A DNA stretch of 64,000 nucleotides from Stutzerimonas zhaodongensis (GTDB taxonomy: Bacteria; Pseudomonadota; Gammaproteobacteria; Pseudomonadales; Pseudomonadaceae), in assembly GCF_003696365.1 (NCBI RefSeq), contig NZ_RFFM01000003.1, positions 124,001-188,000 of the forward strand, written 5' to 3'. The notes beneath the pieces were generated by a model. It made no database searches. It was not told where the DNA came from and saw nothing but the letters and a program-made list of their open reading frames with translations. The number at the start of each line of letters is the position of its first letter. Position 1 is the first letter of the stretch. The translations under genes were made by a program, and so were the position numbers. Shown one piece after another: positions 27,069-37,640 of the stretch.

Positions 27069-27124
27069 TCAAGACCAGCGCTGCTACTACGCGGCTTCCA
27101 GAGCACCGGCGCCGCTCGTCAGGT

Positions 27125-28246
27125 TCAAACGGGCTGGCGGGTCGCCTGCCGGTCATTCGTACCGCGCCAGGCCAGCTCATTGGTGACGGTCGCCATGGGC
27201 GAAAGCATGGCGAAATCGAACTCGGTCATCTGATCCCCGTCACGGGCGCGAATCGGCCAGTCGTGATTGGCCAGTGCCGCCTTGCCGATCGCGACCATGT
27301 CCATCTCACCTTTGTCGAGCAGCTGCTGCGCCTGCGTACCGGTTTTCACACCGCCATTGCCGATCACCGGTATCGAAACGCTCGCCTTGGCAATCGCAGA
27401 CAGCGAAGGCCCCTCTGCGAACGCCGGCGCAGCTGCATCGCCTTCGGTGGTATGCAGATAGTCCAAGCCCGCAGCCGTCAGCATGGCGATACGGGTTTTC
27501 GCTTCTTCGACGCCACCTTCCCATTTAAGGTGGCTGTTGGTGACCATGATTTGCGAAAGGCGCATGCCGACAATGAACTCTTCCCCAACTGCGTCGCGCA
27601 CGGCTTTGATCACGGCCAGAGGCAGCGTGAGGCGCGCCTGATAATCACCGCCCCACCGGTCAGTGCGTTGATTGAACTCCGCACTCATGAACTCGTGCAG
27701 CAGGTAACCATTGGCACCGTGCAGTTCAACTCCATCGAACCCAGCATCGCGCGCATGTCGTGCCGCTTGAGCGAAGCCGGCTATGACTTCCTGAATTTCC
27801 TCTTCGCTTATCTCGGCAGGCGTCGCATAGGGACCTTCGCCGCCGTAGAACTTCAACTGCGACCCTTCAGGTTGGACTGCCGAGGGTGCGACGTGACGGG
27901 CATGGTGTATGTTGCCCTGGGTCTGGGCCCCGCCATGCATGAGCTGCGCGATGAAAGCGGCGCCGGACTGATGCACAGCCTCGACAAGGGGGACCCAGCT
28001 GTCGCGCTGAACATCGGTCGCCAGGCCTGGCTGGTTCAAATAGCCCTGGCTGAAAGCGGTGTCGGTGTAGATGCCCTCGGAGATCAGCAAACCGAATCCG
28101 CCCTCGGCGAATGCCTGGTAGTAGTCGCGCATCAGCTCGTTCGCGGTGCCTTCTGGCTCGGCGCTGACACGGGTCATTGGTGCCAGCACCACACGGTTGC
28201 GCAGGCGCAGCTGCTTGAGCTGGAAGGGTTCGAGCAATTGGGGCAT
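27125..28246 (-). CDS. NADH:flavin oxidoreductase, Old Yellow Enzyme family
   Basis: A 373-residue FMN-dependent TIM barrel. Visible features: [10 protein letters not shown] near the N-terminus, [31 protein letters not shown], the [12 protein letters not shown] segment and [10 protein letters not shown] near the phosphate site. Members reduce activated alkenes or nitro compounds. The ATG at 28246 has GAGG upstream. It lies between exaC and pqqA but is not part of the usual P. aeruginosa exa cluster, and a terminator separates it from exaC. Confidence 0.88.
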   Translation of the reverse strand: MPQLLEPFQLKQLRLRNRVVLAPMTRVSAEPEGTANELMRDYYQAFAEGGFGLLISEGIYTDTAFSQGYLNQPGLATDVQRDSWVPLVEAVHQSGAAFIAQLMHGGAQTQGNIHHARHVAPSAVQPEGSQLKFYGGEGPYATPAEISEEEIQEVIAGFAQAARHARDAGFDGVELHGANGYLLHEFMSAEFNQRTDRWGGDYQARLTLPLAVIKAVRDAVGEEFIVGMRLSQIMVTNSHLKWEGGVEEAKTRIAMLTAAGLDYLHTTEGDAAAPAFAEGPSLSAIAKASVSIPVIGNGGVKTGTQAQQLLDKGEMDMVAIGKAALANHDWPIRARDGDQMTEFDFAMLSPMATVTNELAWRGTNDRQATRQPV

Positions 28247-28338
28247 TCGGGAAATCCTCGTCAACGCAGGTAGTTCTGAATCTGAGGCATTGGCAGGCTC
28301 TGGAGTTCGGCGCGTGCGATAGCTGGTCGCATGCGCGC

Positions 28339-28367
28339 AAAAAAAAACGCGGCCCGGAGGCCGCGTT
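28339..28367 (-). terminator. exaC terminator
   Basis: A nine base pair stem (AACGCGGCC and GGCCGCGTT) with a four base loop is followed on the minus strand by a long run of T (A's at 28339-28347). It lies about 120 bases after the exaC stop. Confidence 0.85.
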
Positions 28368-28485
28368 GCGTTGATGAATCACCGGCCGCACCCAAAGGGC
28401 CTGCAATCCCCGCACTCTGTGTGAGAGCACGCTATTCCGGCGCGAGGGCCCCGAACGCGCCGGGTCCACCGAGGTTGTACAAGGC

Positions 28486-30006
28486 TCAGAAGAAGCCCAG
28501 CGGGTTGATGTCGTAACTGATCAGCAGGTTCTTGGTCTGCTGATAGTGGTCGAGCATCATCTTGTGGGTTTCGCGGCCGACGCCCGATTTCTTGTAGCCA
28601 CCGAATGCAGCGTGGGCCGGGTACAGGTGATAGCAGTTGGTCCAGACGCGCCCGGCCTTGATGCCACGCCCCATGCGATAGGCACGGTTGATGTCGCGGG
28701 TCCAGACACCGGCACCCAGGCCGAACTCGGTGTCGTTGGCGATGGCCAGCGCCTCGGCCTCATCCTTGAACGTAGCGACACCAACCACGGGCCCGAAAAT
28801 TTCTTCCTGGAACACGCGCATCTTGTTGTGGCCCTTGATCAGGGTCGGTTGCACGTAATAGCCCGTCGAAAGGCCGCCTTCGAGTTTCTCCGCTGCACCG
28901 CCGGTGAGAATCTGGGCGCCTTCCTGCTGGGCGATTGCCATGTACGAAAGAATCTTGTCGAACTGCTGCTCTGACGCCTGGGCGCCGACCATGGTTTCGG
29001 TGTCCAGCGGGTCGCCACGCTTGATGGCCTTGATCTTCTTCATGACCACTTCCATGAAGGGCTCGAAGATCGACTCCTGAATCAGCGCACGCGACGGGCA
29101 GGTGCAGACCTCGCCCTGGTTGAAGAAGGCCAGTACCAGACCTTCAGCGGCTTTTTCGATGAACGCAGGCTCCGCATTCATGATGTCTTCGAAGAAGATG
29201 TTCGGGCTCTTGCCACCCAGTTCCACGGTGCTGGGGATGATGTTCTCGGCCGCGCAACGCATGATGTGCGAGCCGACCGGTGTGGAACCGGTAAACGCGA
29301 TCTTCGCGATGCGGGTGTTGGTCGCCAGCGCCTGGCCCGCCTCCTTGCCGAAACCTTGCACGATATTCAGCACGCCAGCAGGAAGCAGATCCCCGATCAA
29401 CTCAGCGAAAACCATGATCGACAGCGGAGTCTGCTCGGCCGGCTTGAGGACCACGCAGTTGCCGGCGGCCAGTGCCGGCGCCAGTTTCCAGGCAGCCATC
29501 AGCAGCGGGAAGTTCCACGGAATGATCTGACCGACCACGCCCAGCGGCTCGTGGAAGTGGTAGGCGGCGGTGTGTTCGTTGATCTCGGCGGCGCTGCCTT
29601 CCTGCGCGCGAATGCAGCCAGCGAAGTAGCGAAAGTGATCGGCTGCCAGCGGCACGTCTGCGTTGAGCGTCTCGCGTACGGCCTTGCCGTTGTCCCAGGT
29701 TTCAGCGATGGCCAACTGTTCGAGATTGGCTTCAATGCGATCGGCGATCTTCAGCAGGATCAGTGCGCGAGCCTGAACGGAAGTCTTGCCCCATGCGTCG
29801 GCCGCGGCATGAGCTGCATCCAGAGCGTGCTCGATGTCTTCTGCACTGGAGCGAGGAAACTCGGCAATGACCTCACCATTGACCGGCGACGTGTTGACGA
29901 AGTATTCGCCCTTGACCGGTGGCACAAATTCTCCACCGATGAAATTGCCGTAGCGTGGCTTGAAGGAAATGACAGCGCCTGCAGTACCGGGTTGGGCGTA
30001 GATCAT
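28486..30006 (-). CDS. exaC: NAD-dependent (acet)aldehyde dehydrogenase
   Basis: Oxidises acetaldehyde and other aldehydes from the alcohol dehydrogenase to acids. The 506-residue protein has the ALDH fold with [26 protein letters not shown] site FTGSTPVG, catalytic Glu in VELGGKSPN and catalytic Cys in [13 protein letters not shown]. The ATG at 30006 follows GAGAGG at good spacing and begins the family N-terminus MIYAQPG; the upstream open frame is not coding. A copy of the exa/ped motif lies at 30121-30139. Confidence 0.94.
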   Translation of the reverse strand: MIYAQPGTAGAVISFKPRYGNFIGGEFVPPVKGEYFVNTSPVNGEVIAEFPRSSAEDIEHALDAAHAAADAWGKTSVQARALILLKIADRIEANLEQLAIAETWDNGKAVRETLNADVPLAADHFRYFAGCIRAQEGSAAEINEHTAAYHFHEPLGVVGQIIPWNFPLLMAAWKLAPALAAGNCVVLKPAEQTPLSIMVFAELIGDLLPAGVLNIVQGFGKEAGQALATNTRIAKIAFTGSTPVGSHIMRCAAENIIPSTVELGGKSPNIFFEDIMNAEPAFIEKAAEGLVLAFFNQGEVCTCPSRALIQESIFEPFMEVVMKKIKAIKRGDPLDTETMVGAQASEQQFDKILSYMAIAQQEGAQILTGGAAEKLEGGLSTGYYVQPTLIKGHNKMRVFQEEIFGPVVGVATFKDEAEALAIANDTEFGLGAGVWTRDINRAYRMGRGIKAGRVWTNCYHLYPAHAAFGGYKKSGVGRETHKMMLDHYQQTKNLLISYDINPLGFF

Positions 30007-30120
30007 GAGCGGCCTCTCTAGTTGTTCTGCTTGTCGGAGCCTGACCCGGATGTGGGCAGGACATGGAGGGATCTTAGGCAGCCCGGCTATTGCGTCGACA
30101 TTCACCCAAGGGACAGATGC

Positions 30121-30139
30121 CCTCCTCATTTGGTAGTAG
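30121..30139 (-). promoter_or_regulatory. exa/ped motif upstream of exaC
   Basis: On the minus strand: CTACTACCAAATGAGGAGG. It shares CTACTACCAA and GAGGAG with the sites upstream of the PQQ dehydrogenase (32157-32174) and the cytochrome gene (43211-43230). It is 115 bases upstream of the exaC start. Confidence 0.6.
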
Positions 30140-30202
30140 ATGCGAGGGGTCGCCTGGTCCTGCGGCGGGCTGGAATCAAATGTGGAAAGATTGCAGTTCA
30201 AC

Positions 30203-30226
30203 GCAAAACCCCGCCGTGGGCGGGGT
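30203..30226 (-). terminator. Terminator of the PQQ alcohol dehydrogenase gene
   Basis: An eight base pair stem (ACCCCGCC and GGCGGGGT) with a three base loop, followed on the minus strand by TTTTG. It lies 41 bases after the stop codon. Confidence 0.75.
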
Positions 30227-30267
30227 CTGTAATGCAAGCCGGCAGAGGGCTTCAAGTGCTGGCGTGA

Positions 30268-32046
30268 TCAGCGCTGTGCGACGACTTGATCCTTGGGCAA
30301 CTTGAAGGTCCACACCATTCCGCCCTGGTTGAAGTCCTTGACTCGCTTGGCCACCTCACCGCCCCAAAGCGGCACTGCGCCCCCCCAGCCGGAAAGCACC
30401 GAGACGTACTGCTCGCCATCCATTTCCCAGGTGATGGGTGAGGCGACGATCCCCGAGCCTGTGTTGAACTCATACACCTTCTTACCTGTTTTGGCGTCGA
30501 ACGCCATGAGGAAACCTTCCGGATTTCCGGTGAACACGAGGTTGCCTTTGGTGGCCAGAACACCACCCCAAAGGGGCGCATAGTTCTCATAGCGCCACAC
30601 CTCCTTACCGGTTTTCGGATCGATTGCGCGCAGTACGCCGATATACGCCTCGTTCAATGGGCGAATCGTGAAACCCGCACCCAGGTAAGCGGCACCTTTC
30701 TTGTAGGCGACGTCTTCGTTCCATATATCCATTCCCCATTCGTTAGAGGGAACATAGAACAGGCCGGTGTCCTGGCTGTAAGCCATCGGCATCCAGTTTT
30801 TGCCGCCCAGAAACGACGGCGCAACGAACACCGAGCTGCCCTTGTCCGCCTCGCCTGGCGCGCCAGGCCGGTTGGCCTCGTCGTAGATCGGACGCCCATC
30901 CTTATCCAGGCCAGTGGCCCAGGTGATCTTGTCGACGAAGGGGAAGCCGCGGATGAATTTGCCGTTGGTGCGATCGAGCACATAGAAAAAGCCATTGCGG
31001 TCGGCCGTACCTGCAGCACGAATTGTTTTGCCTCCATCCTGATAGTCGAATGAAATCAGCTCGTTCACACCATCGAAGTCCCAGCCATCATGCGGGGTTG
31101 ACTGGAAATGCCACTTGATCGAGCCATCATCCGGGTCCAGCGCCAGGCGCGAAGATGAGTACAGGTTGTCGCCCGGCCGTAGATGAGAGTTCCAGGGCGA
31201 CGGGTTGCCGGTGCCGAACAGCAGCGAGTCGGTATCCGGGTCGTAGTATCCGCCAAGCCAGGGAGCCGCACCGCCGGTCTTCCACAGGTCGCCGGGCCAG
31301 GTCTTGCCGGCTTCACCGCCTGAAATGCCATTCTCGACCTTCTTGCCGTCCTTCATCACATAGCCCATGTGGCCCTCGACGGTTGGCCGCGTCCAGAGAA
31401 CTTCACCATTCTTGGGATCATAGGCTTCGATCTTGCCGACGACTCCGAACTCACCACCGGCCACGCCAGTGATCAGCTTGCCTTTGACCACCAGCGGCGC
31501 TGCGGAGATGGAGTAACCGGCCTTGTAGTCAGCGACAGTCTTTTTCCAGACGACCTTGCCGGTGTCCTTGTTGAGCGCTACCAGCTTGGCATCAAGGGTG
31601 CCGAAGATGACCAGATCGTCGTACAGCGCAACGCCCCGGTTGATCACGTCGCAGCACGGCATGATGCCGTCAGGCAGGCGCGCGTCGTACTGCCAGAGTT
31701 CCTTACCGGTGCGTGCGTCAACCGCGAACACGCGTGAATAGGAACCGGTGAGGTACATCACGCCGTCCTTGATCAACGGCTGGGCTTCCTGGCCACGCTG
31801 TTTTTCGCCACCGAGCGAGTAGCCCCACACCGGCCGCAGTTCGGTCACGTTCCCGACATTGAGCGTGTCCAGAGTGCTGTAGCGCTGGCCCTGCAGCCCC
31901 AGCCCGTTGGTCACGATCTGGTTGGTGGACTCGGCGTCATCGAGGATTTCCTGATCGGTGACAGCCCATGCCGACACGCTGGATACAGCCATGGCGGCGC
32001 AAAGCGCGGTCAGGGCAAAGGGCTTGCGAAGGCCGGTGTGCTTCAT
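30268..32046 (-). CDS. pedH: PQQ-dependent alcohol dehydrogenase, lanthanide (PedH) type
   Basis: Periplasmic quinoprotein that oxidises ethanol and other alcohols. The 592-residue precursor has a Sec signal peptide (cleavage after SAWA, near residue 28) and an eight-bladed propeller with tryptophan-docking repeats. Active-site features: vicinal Cys131-Cys132, metal ligands Glu199 (GGEFG) and Asn281 (GNPSPWN), catalytic Asp323, and Asp325 two residues later ([11 protein letters not shown]). The second Asp marks lanthanide-dependent enzymes (XoxF, PedH); calcium types have Ser or Ala there. The C-terminus ([16 protein letters not shown]) is also PedH-like. GAGG precedes the ATG. Confidence 0.93.
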   Translation of the reverse strand: MKHTGLRKPFALTALCAAMAVSSVSAWAVTDQEILDDAESTNQIVTNGLGLQGQRYSTLDTLNVGNVTELRPVWGYSLGGEKQRGQEAQPLIKDGVMYLTGSYSRVFAVDARTGKELWQYDARLPDGIMPCCDVINRGVALYDDLVIFGTLDAKLVALNKDTGKVVWKKTVADYKAGYSISAAPLVVKGKLITGVAGGEFGVVGKIEAYDPKNGEVLWTRPTVEGHMGYVMKDGKKVENGISGGEAGKTWPGDLWKTGGAAPWLGGYYDPDTDSLLFGTGNPSPWNSHLRPGDNLYSSSRLALDPDDGSIKWHFQSTPHDGWDFDGVNELISFDYQDGGKTIRAAGTADRNGFFYVLDRTNGKFIRGFPFVDKITWATGLDKDGRPIYDEANRPGAPGEADKGSSVFVAPSFLGGKNWMPMAYSQDTGLFYVPSNEWGMDIWNEDVAYKKGAAYLGAGFTIRPLNEAYIGVLRAIDPKTGKEVWRYENYAPLWGGVLATKGNLVFTGNPEGFLMAFDAKTGKKVYEFNTGSGIVASPITWEMDGEQYVSVLSGWGGAVPLWGGEVAKRVKDFNQGGMVWTFKLPKDQVVAQR

Positions 32047-32403
32047 TGCGGCTACCTCTACGGGTTCATTGTTATGTCGCCGGGAAGTTTCCCGGCGCTA
32101 GCGCAAATTCTTGGGTCCAACCGCGAGCGCAACAATTACACGCAGTACCGATTTCCCTCCTCCCTTGGTAGCAATACTCGGCAGACGCACCGCGCGTGCA
32201 ATGCAAGACCTGGTGCCAGGTGATTTCGGGCCAGTGACATAGGATCAACAGTGCCGTGGTATGGATTGCCAATCACGGGACGAATCGACGCCCGATGGCT
32301 GTGTCAAGTCGATACAGTAGGCGCCTATCGATCAAAGGCTTCGACCCTGACCTCCTGCGTGAGGGGTGCGAGGCCGCTCCACCTTCGAGTTCAGGCGTTC
32401 GAC
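32047..32403. promoter_or_regulatory. Divergent control region of the PQQ dehydrogenase and the MFS gene
   Basis: No gene seen. It contains an exa/ped motif at 32157-32174 and a 5' untranslated hairpin (CGCCGGGAA and TTCCCGGCG, 32078-32097) about 30 bases before the dehydrogenase start. The hairpin could stabilise the mRNA or control translation. Confidence 0.5.
32157..32174 (-). promoter_or_regulatory. exa/ped motif upstream of the PQQ dehydrogenase
   Basis: On the minus strand: TTGCTACCAAGGGAGGAG. It matches CTACTACCAAGGGAGGAG upstream of the cytochrome gene in 16 of 18 bases. It is 111 bases upstream of the dehydrogenase start. Confidence 0.65.
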
Positions 32404-33603
32404 ATGAAACAGAGCTGGTCCGCGTTTCCCTGGGTGTGCTTCGCGATGTGCGTGGGCGTAATGGGCACCGCGCTCATTTCGCCGCTATACCCGCTGTATC
32501 AACAGGCGTGGCACCTGCGGACCAGCGACATCTCGCTGATCTATGTGGTGTACATGGTCGGTGCGCTGTTCGGGCTGTTGTTCATGGGGCGGCTGTCGGA
32601 CACCCTTGGCTTTCGCAAGGTGATGCTGACCGGCCTGATACTCGGCTGGGGCGGGACGCTGGTGACGATGCTCGCCTGGGATCTGCCAAGTCTGAACATC
32701 GGCCGTTTTGCGGTGGGGCTGTCTTCCAGCCTGATCGTAACCAGCGCCTCGGTGGGCCTGGTGCAGATATCACGTGATGGCGCGTCCCAGCGGATATCGA
32801 TGATCACCAGCTTCCTGCTTGCGTTCGGCTTCGGTCTCGGCCCACTGACCGGCGGCGTCATTGGCCAGTGGCTGCCGCACCCGTTGATCGTTACCTATCT
32901 GCCATCCCTGGCACTGGGCGTGTTGGCGGTTTTCGCCCTGATGCGCGCGCAGCTAAAGCCCCACCCTGAGCTCCTTGCAGCCTCACCGCTTGGCTGGCGC
33001 ACCTTCATCCCCCGACTGACTTGGGCCAAACGGAGCGACGCGCTTGCCTTCATGCTGACTTGCGCCTGCCCGTTTTTCGCCTTTGGTGTGTTTGGCATCT
33101 ATGCATCGATGGCACCGTTGTTCCTTGAAAAGATGTTGCCTTGGCACGGCCCGGTGGTGAGCGGAACCTCAATCGGCGTCATCCTCCTGGCTTCGGCGAT
33201 GGTGCAGCTTGCCTGCGCCCAGATGAGCCTGCGCTGGTGCGGCCTGCTTGGGTTGCTGGCGGTGGTGCTGAGCAATGCGATGCTCGTACTCAACTTCTCC
33301 GTTGGCTCCTCGCTGGTATTCATCGTCGGTGTCTGCGCGGCCGCAGCGGGCCATGGCATGTGCCTGTTGGCCGGCATCAGCATGGTGAACCGCATTGCCA
33401 GCCCAGCAGAACGCTCAGGGCTGATATCGACCTATCTGGTGTGCGGTTACGTCGGCGCCATCGTCCCGCTGCTCGGCGCTGGGTGGGTCGCGGACCATTA
33501 CGGGCTGCCCATGGCGATCAGCCTACTGGGCTGGGTGGTCATCGCCCTCGCCACGCCGCTGGCGTTCTGGTTCTTCGTGCATCCGCGGACGCGAACGGCG
33601 TGA
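32404..33603 (+). CDS. MFS transporter of unknown substrate
   Basis: A 399-residue, 12-helix major facilitator protein. The start MKQSWSAFPWVCFAMCVGVMGTALISPLYPLY begins helix 1; the motif A-like loop GRLSDTLGFRKVMLTG follows helix 2. The open frame continues upstream without membrane features, so the ATG at 32404 is used, though no strong ribosome binding site is seen. Divergent from the PQQ dehydrogenase, so a role in alcohol or acid transport is possible. Confidence 0.82.
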   Translation: MKQSWSAFPWVCFAMCVGVMGTALISPLYPLYQQAWHLRTSDISLIYVVYMVGALFGLLFMGRLSDTLGFRKVMLTGLILGWGGTLVTMLAWDLPSLNIGRFAVGLSSSLIVTSASVGLVQISRDGASQRISMITSFLLAFGFGLGPLTGGVIGQWLPHPLIVTYLPSLALGVLAVFALMRAQLKPHPELLAASPLGWRTFIPRLTWAKRSDALAFMLTCACPFFAFGVFGIYASMAPLFLEKMLPWHGPVVSGTSIGVILLASAMVQLACAQMSLRWCGLLGLLAVVLSNAMLVLNFSVGSSLVFIVGVCAAAAGHGMCLLAGISMVNRIASPAERSGLISTYLVCGYVGAIVPLLGAGWVADHYGLPMAISLLGWVVIALATPLAFWFFVHPRTRTA

Positions 33604-33660
33604 CGTCCGCTCCCGCTGAAGCGAATCGGATGAGAGGCGCAACCGGCCGACAGGATGACC

Positions 33661-34353
33661 CTAGCGATCAGCGACCAGGCGGTAGCCAACCCCAGCCTCG
33701 GTGACGATGAAACGGGGTGCCGCTGGGTCATCGCCCAGTTTACGCCTGAGATGCCCGACAACGACCCGCAAGTAGTGGGTATCCCCGCTGTGGCTCGGCC
33801 CCCATATGTCCTTGAGCAGCTGTTGCTGGGTCACGACCCGGCCAACGTGGCGTGCGAGCGCGGCCAGCACCGCATACTCCTTGCGGGTCAGGCTGATTTC
33901 CTGGTCATTGAGGCTGACGCGCCTGTAGGCGAAATCGATGCACAACGGGCCTGACACGGTTTGAGCTACGTCGGTGGCCGCGTGCTGCTTGTCGCGCAAC
34001 AGCGCTCTGACCCGCGCGAGAAACTCCTGAATTCCGAAGGGTTTGGTCACGTAATCGTTAGCACCGCCATCGAGAGCCATCACCTTTTCCGCTTCGCTGG
34101 AGCGTACGGAAAGGACGATCACCGGGATTTGCGTCCACTCCCGCAATTCGCGAAGCACCACCTGACCGTCCAGGTCCGGCAACCCCAGATCCAACACGAT
34201 CAGGTCCGGCTTCTCCAGTGCTGCACAGGCCAATCCCTCCCGACCGTTGCCGCCTTCGATCACTCGATAACCCTGGGACCCGAGGCTGATACGCAGAAAC
34301 TTCCGGATCTGCGGCTCGTCATCGATGATCAGGATGGTTGCTTGCTGACTCAA
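33661..34353 (-). CDS. kdpE: Potassium-responsive response regulator KdpE
   Basis: A 230-residue OmpR-type regulator: receiver domain with Asp pair IDDEPQ, phospho-Asp in LIVLDLGLPDLDG and Lys in VTKPF, then a winged helix (LTRKEYAVLAALARHVGRVVTQQQLL and YLRVVVGHLRRKLGDD). It activates kdpFABC under potassium shortage. The start overlaps kdpD by four bases. Confidence 0.95.
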   Translation of the reverse strand: MSQQATILIIDDEPQIRKFLRISLGSQGYRVIEGGNGREGLACAALEKPDLIVLDLGLPDLDGQVVLRELREWTQIPVIVLSVRSSEAEKVMALDGGANDYVTKPFGIQEFLARVRALLRDKQHAATDVAQTVSGPLCIDFAYRRVSLNDQEISLTRKEYAVLAALARHVGRVVTQQQLLKDIWGPSHSGDTHYLRVVVGHLRRKLGDDPAAPRFIVTEAGVGYRLVADR

Positions 34354-37025
34354 GAAAGATCGTTCTCCAAATGAGGCTGGGGCTGTAGTGGCAGTTCCAG
34401 CGTGACGCTCGTACCGCGCCCGTCGAGGCCCTCCCCAACCGATACGCGCCCCCCATGCGCGCCAATCATGCCTTGGCAGATGGCAAGCCCCAGCCCGGTG
34501 CCTGGCCCGCCCCGGTCGCCGCGCGCAGCGGTGTAGAACATATCGAAGATTTTCGCACGCTCTGGCTCGGGCACGCCCGGCCCCTCGTCACTGACAATGA
34601 AGCGCAAGCTGCTGCTATCGACATGCACGGCTACCTGTAATCGTCCGTTAGGTGGCGAAAAACGCGCCGCATTCTCCAACACATTGACCAGTGCCTGTTC
34701 GATCAGCGCCGGGTGCACGAACAACAGTGGCAGCGAGTCGGGTAGCAGCACCTCGACCCGTAGCTCGGCGAGAACGCGCTGCAGCCGCTGCAGTGCGCTG
34801 GCGATGATATCGCCAGGCGTGGTCCAGTCCCGAATCAGCTTCAAACCGCCATGGCCGAGCCGCGTCATGTCCAGCAGATTCTGGATGTATCGATCCAGAC
34901 GTTCGGCTTCATCACGCGTAGCCTCCAGAAGCTCCTGTCGATCAGCCGCGCTCATGCTATGGCCCAGGCTCGCCAGGCTGTCGATGGAGCCCCGCATGGC
35001 CGTGAGCGGTGTGCGCAGATCATGGGAAACAGATGCCAGTAGCGCACTTCGCAGTTCCTCTGTTTGACCATGCAAGCGCGCCGCCTCCAACTCCTCGGCC
35101 AGGGTGGCGCGCCCGAGAGCCTGCGCGATGGGCTGCGCCAGCGCGGCGATGAGGCGTCGCTTTTGCGGCCCCGACGGAGCTGTACCAACAGAACGAATAC
35201 CTAGCAATCCCAGCGGTTGCCCATCGGCGTTTAGCGGCAGCCACCACCATCGACTGTTCGGTAGCGTATCGGTGCCCTGCCCCGCAGGCTGCCCGTGCTT
35301 CAACGACCAATCGGCCGCTGCCTGCTCTTCATCGTTCAGAACCGGTATGGCGTCAGAAACGTACGACCAGTGCCCTTGCGTGCCAGGCGCTGCGTCACTG
35401 CGTGTTGCGACCACAGCTTCTGTCTTGGCCAGCTGTTGCAATTGACGGACTGCCGCCGAGGCGACCGCCCGCACATCCGTCGCGGCACCGAGCTGACGGG
35501 ACAGATCGAGCAACGTCGTGGTTTCGGTCTGCGTCTGGCGCAGGGCTTGAACCTGGCGACGTTGCCGGCTAGCGAGATTGCCGGCCAGCACGGCCATCAG
35601 GAGGAAAAACAGGAGGGTCAGTACGTCCTCCTGCCGTGCGACGATGAAAGTGAACGTTGGAGGAATGAAGAGAAAGTCGTACAGGAGAAACGAAAGGCCC
35701 GCGCAGGCCAATGCAGGGCCAAGGCTGCTCCGCACTGCCACCACCAGCACGGCGGCCAGGAAGACCAGCGATATGTTGGGTAGCGCCAGGTAGCGTGCCA
35801 ACAGCAGCGCAACGGCCGTGGCTGCTACGGTCGCCAAGCCGGCAAGCAGGTAATCGTGCCAATCCGCTGGGGGTCGTACGCGCCTTTTTGGCGCGGTCTT
35901 AGCTGGTTCCTGAGCAAGCACGCTGATCTCAAGCCCGCGGCCCGCTTTGATCAATTGCTCCGCGACCGAGCCCTTGAGCCATACCTTCCACCCAAAGCGT
36001 GAACGATCACGTCGACCGACCAGCACGAGGGTGGCGCGGCGCTCGATGGCATGGTCCAGCAGTGATCGCGCTACGCGCTCGGCGCGCAGCTCCACGACTT
36101 CACCGCCAAGACGTTCGGCAAGCTGCTGGGCCGATTGCAGGTAGCCAAGCTGAAGCTCGTCCTTGCTCGTTCCTGTATCTATGTGGACCACCGACCAGGG
36201 TAGATGCCGCCGCTCGGCGACCCTGGCAGCGTGGCGCACCAAGCCCTCGGCGTGGACATCCCCGTCGATGCCCACCAGCAGACGGCCCCTGACGGCCGGC
36301 GCGGTTTGCCCCAACAGACGATGGCGCCGATGCAGGTCGGCATCGACCCGCGCAGCCGCTGTCTGCATGGCCAGCTCGCGTAGAGCGGTCAGGTTGGTCT
36401 GAGTAAAGAAGGCATCGATTGCCGCACGTGCCTGCTCCGGCACATAAACCTTGCCTTCGCGCAGGCGCTCGAGCAACTCACGCGGCGGCAGGTCGATCAG
36501 CAGAATGTCGTCGGCCTGCTGAAGGATCCAGTCGGGCACGGTCTCCCTGACCTGCACCCCGGTGATGGCGCGCACCTGATCGTTAAGGCTTTCCAGATGC
36601 TGCACGTTGACGGTTGTGTAGACATCGAGACCGGCGTCGAGCAGCTCCAGTACATCCTGCCAGCGTTTGCTGTGCCGGCTACCAGGCGCGTTGCTGTGGG
36701 CAAGCTCGTCGACCAGAATCAGCCCGGGACGCGATTCGAGCAATCCGTCGAGGTCCATTTCGACCAGGCTTACGCCCCGATAGTCGCTGCGGGTCATGGG
36801 CTGTTCCGCCAAGCCGACGCACATCGCCTCGGTTTCGGAACGCCCGTGGGTCTCGACGACGCCGATCCGCACGTCGCGACCCGACTGCCGCTGACGTTGG
36901 GCGGCCTGGAGCATGGCGTAGGTCTTGCCGACGCCGGGCGCGGCGCCGAGAAAGACCTTGAGCCGCCCGCGTCCTTCTCGGGGCGTGTCGTCTAGAAACG
37001 CATCCGCACGCTGGGCATCGCTCAT
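34350..37025 (-). CDS. kdpD: Potassium sensor histidine kinase KdpD
   Basis: An 891-residue membrane kinase. N-terminal KdpD domain with Walker A GAAPGVGKT (27-35), a Usp-like domain (about 235-370), four membrane helices (about 395-490), a GAF-like region, then H-box ASVSHDLRTPLTAMRGS and HATPase (GPGTGLGLAICQGMIGAHGG). Phosphorylates KdpE. Five bases separate it from kdpC. Confidence 0.96.
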   Translation of the reverse strand: MSDAQRADAFLDDTPREGRGRLKVFLGAAPGVGKTYAMLQAAQRQRQSGRDVRIGVVETHGRSETEAMCVGLAEQPMTRSDYRGVSLVEMDLDGLLESRPGLILVDELAHSNAPGSRHSKRWQDVLELLDAGLDVYTTVNVQHLESLNDQVRAITGVQVRETVPDWILQQADDILLIDLPPRELLERLREGKVYVPEQARAAIDAFFTQTNLTALRELAMQTAAARVDADLHRRHRLLGQTAPAVRGRLLVGIDGDVHAEGLVRHAARVAERRHLPWSVVHIDTGTSKDELQLGYLQSAQQLAERLGGEVVELRAERVARSLLDHAIERRATLVLVGRRDRSRFGWKVWLKGSVAEQLIKAGRGLEISVLAQEPAKTAPKRRVRPPADWHDYLLAGLATVAATAVALLLARYLALPNISLVFLAAVLVVAVRSSLGPALACAGLSFLLYDFLFIPPTFTFIVARQEDVLTLLFFLLMAVLAGNLASRQRRQVQALRQTQTETTTLLDLSRQLGAATDVRAVASAAVRQLQQLAKTEAVVATRSDAAPGTQGHWSYVSDAIPVLNDEEQAAADWSLKHGQPAGQGTDTLPNSRWWWLPLNADGQPLGLLGIRSVGTAPSGPQKRRLIAALAQPIAQALGRATLAEELEAARLHGQTEELRSALLASVSHDLRTPLTAMRGSIDSLASLGHSMSAADRQELLEATRDEAERLDRYIQNLLDMTRLGHGGLKLIRDWTTPGDIIASALQRLQRVLAELRVEVLLPDSLPLLFVHPALIEQALVNVLENAARFSPPNGRLQVAVHVDSSSLRFIVSDEGPGVPEPERAKIFDMFYTAARGDRGGPGTGLGLAICQGMIGAHGGRVSVGEGLDGRGTSVTLELPLQPQPHLENDLS

Positions 37026-37030
37026 TCATA

Positions 37031-37597
37031 TCACTCGTCTGGATCGGGCCGTGGATTGTCCGCCAACGCCAGGTTCAGAGCCAGTACGTTGACCACGGCA
37101 GGCCCCACCAGCGGCGTTACTTTCAGGGCGTCGATCAGGTCATTCAGGCGCTCTTGCGGCACACCACGCGCGGCTGCAACACGTGCTGCCTGGAATCTGG
37201 CTGCATCCACCGAAAGGTGTGGGTCAAGGCCGCTGCCGGAGGTTGTCACCAACTCGATCGGTACTGGCCGCTCAGCCGTGCCGCCCCATTGGCTCGCGAA
37301 TTCACGGACCTTTTCAGCAAGCTCAGGGTTGCTTGGGGCCAGATTGCTGGCACCGCTTGCCACGGTTGCGTAATCGCCTGCAGACGGGCGCGGTTGAAAC
37401 CATTCCGAGCCCGCGAACGGCTGCGCCAGCAGGTTGCTGCCCCTGACCTGCCCCGCTGCATCTCGGACCAGGCTGCCATTGGCCTGGTCAGCAAATGCCA
37501 GCTGCGCAACAGCGGTAACTGAGAGTGGGTATGCGACACCGGTGATCAGCGTCATCAAGATCAGCGCTGCGAGCGCCGGGCGAAAGTGCATGAACAT
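37031..37597 (-). CDS. kdpC: K+-transporting ATPase subunit KdpC
   Basis: A 188-residue inner membrane subunit with one N-terminal helix ([18 protein letters not shown]) and a periplasmic domain with [19 protein letters not shown] and [20 protein letters not shown] precedes the ATG at 37597; an ATG two codons later is an alternative. It follows kdpB by 43 bases. Confidence 0.95.
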   Translation of the reverse strand: MFMHFRPALAALILMTLITGVAYPLSVTAVAQLAFADQANGSLVRDAAGQVRGSNLLAQPFAGSEWFQPRPSAGDYATVASGASNLAPSNPELAEKVREFASQWGGTAERPVPIELVTTSGSGLDPHLSVDAARFQAARVAAARGVPQERLNDLIDALKVTPLVGPAVVNVLALNLALADNPRPDPDE

Positions 37598-37640
37598 ATG
37601 CGTTTCTCCAAATGGCCGCGCCACATGGGCGCGGCGAGGC

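Noticed and set aside
32195..32225. A sigma54-like promoter (TGGCAC...TTGCA) upstream of the PQQ dehydrogenase
   Set aside because: The spacing between GG and GC is 11 rather than the required 10 bases, so it is unlikely to work.
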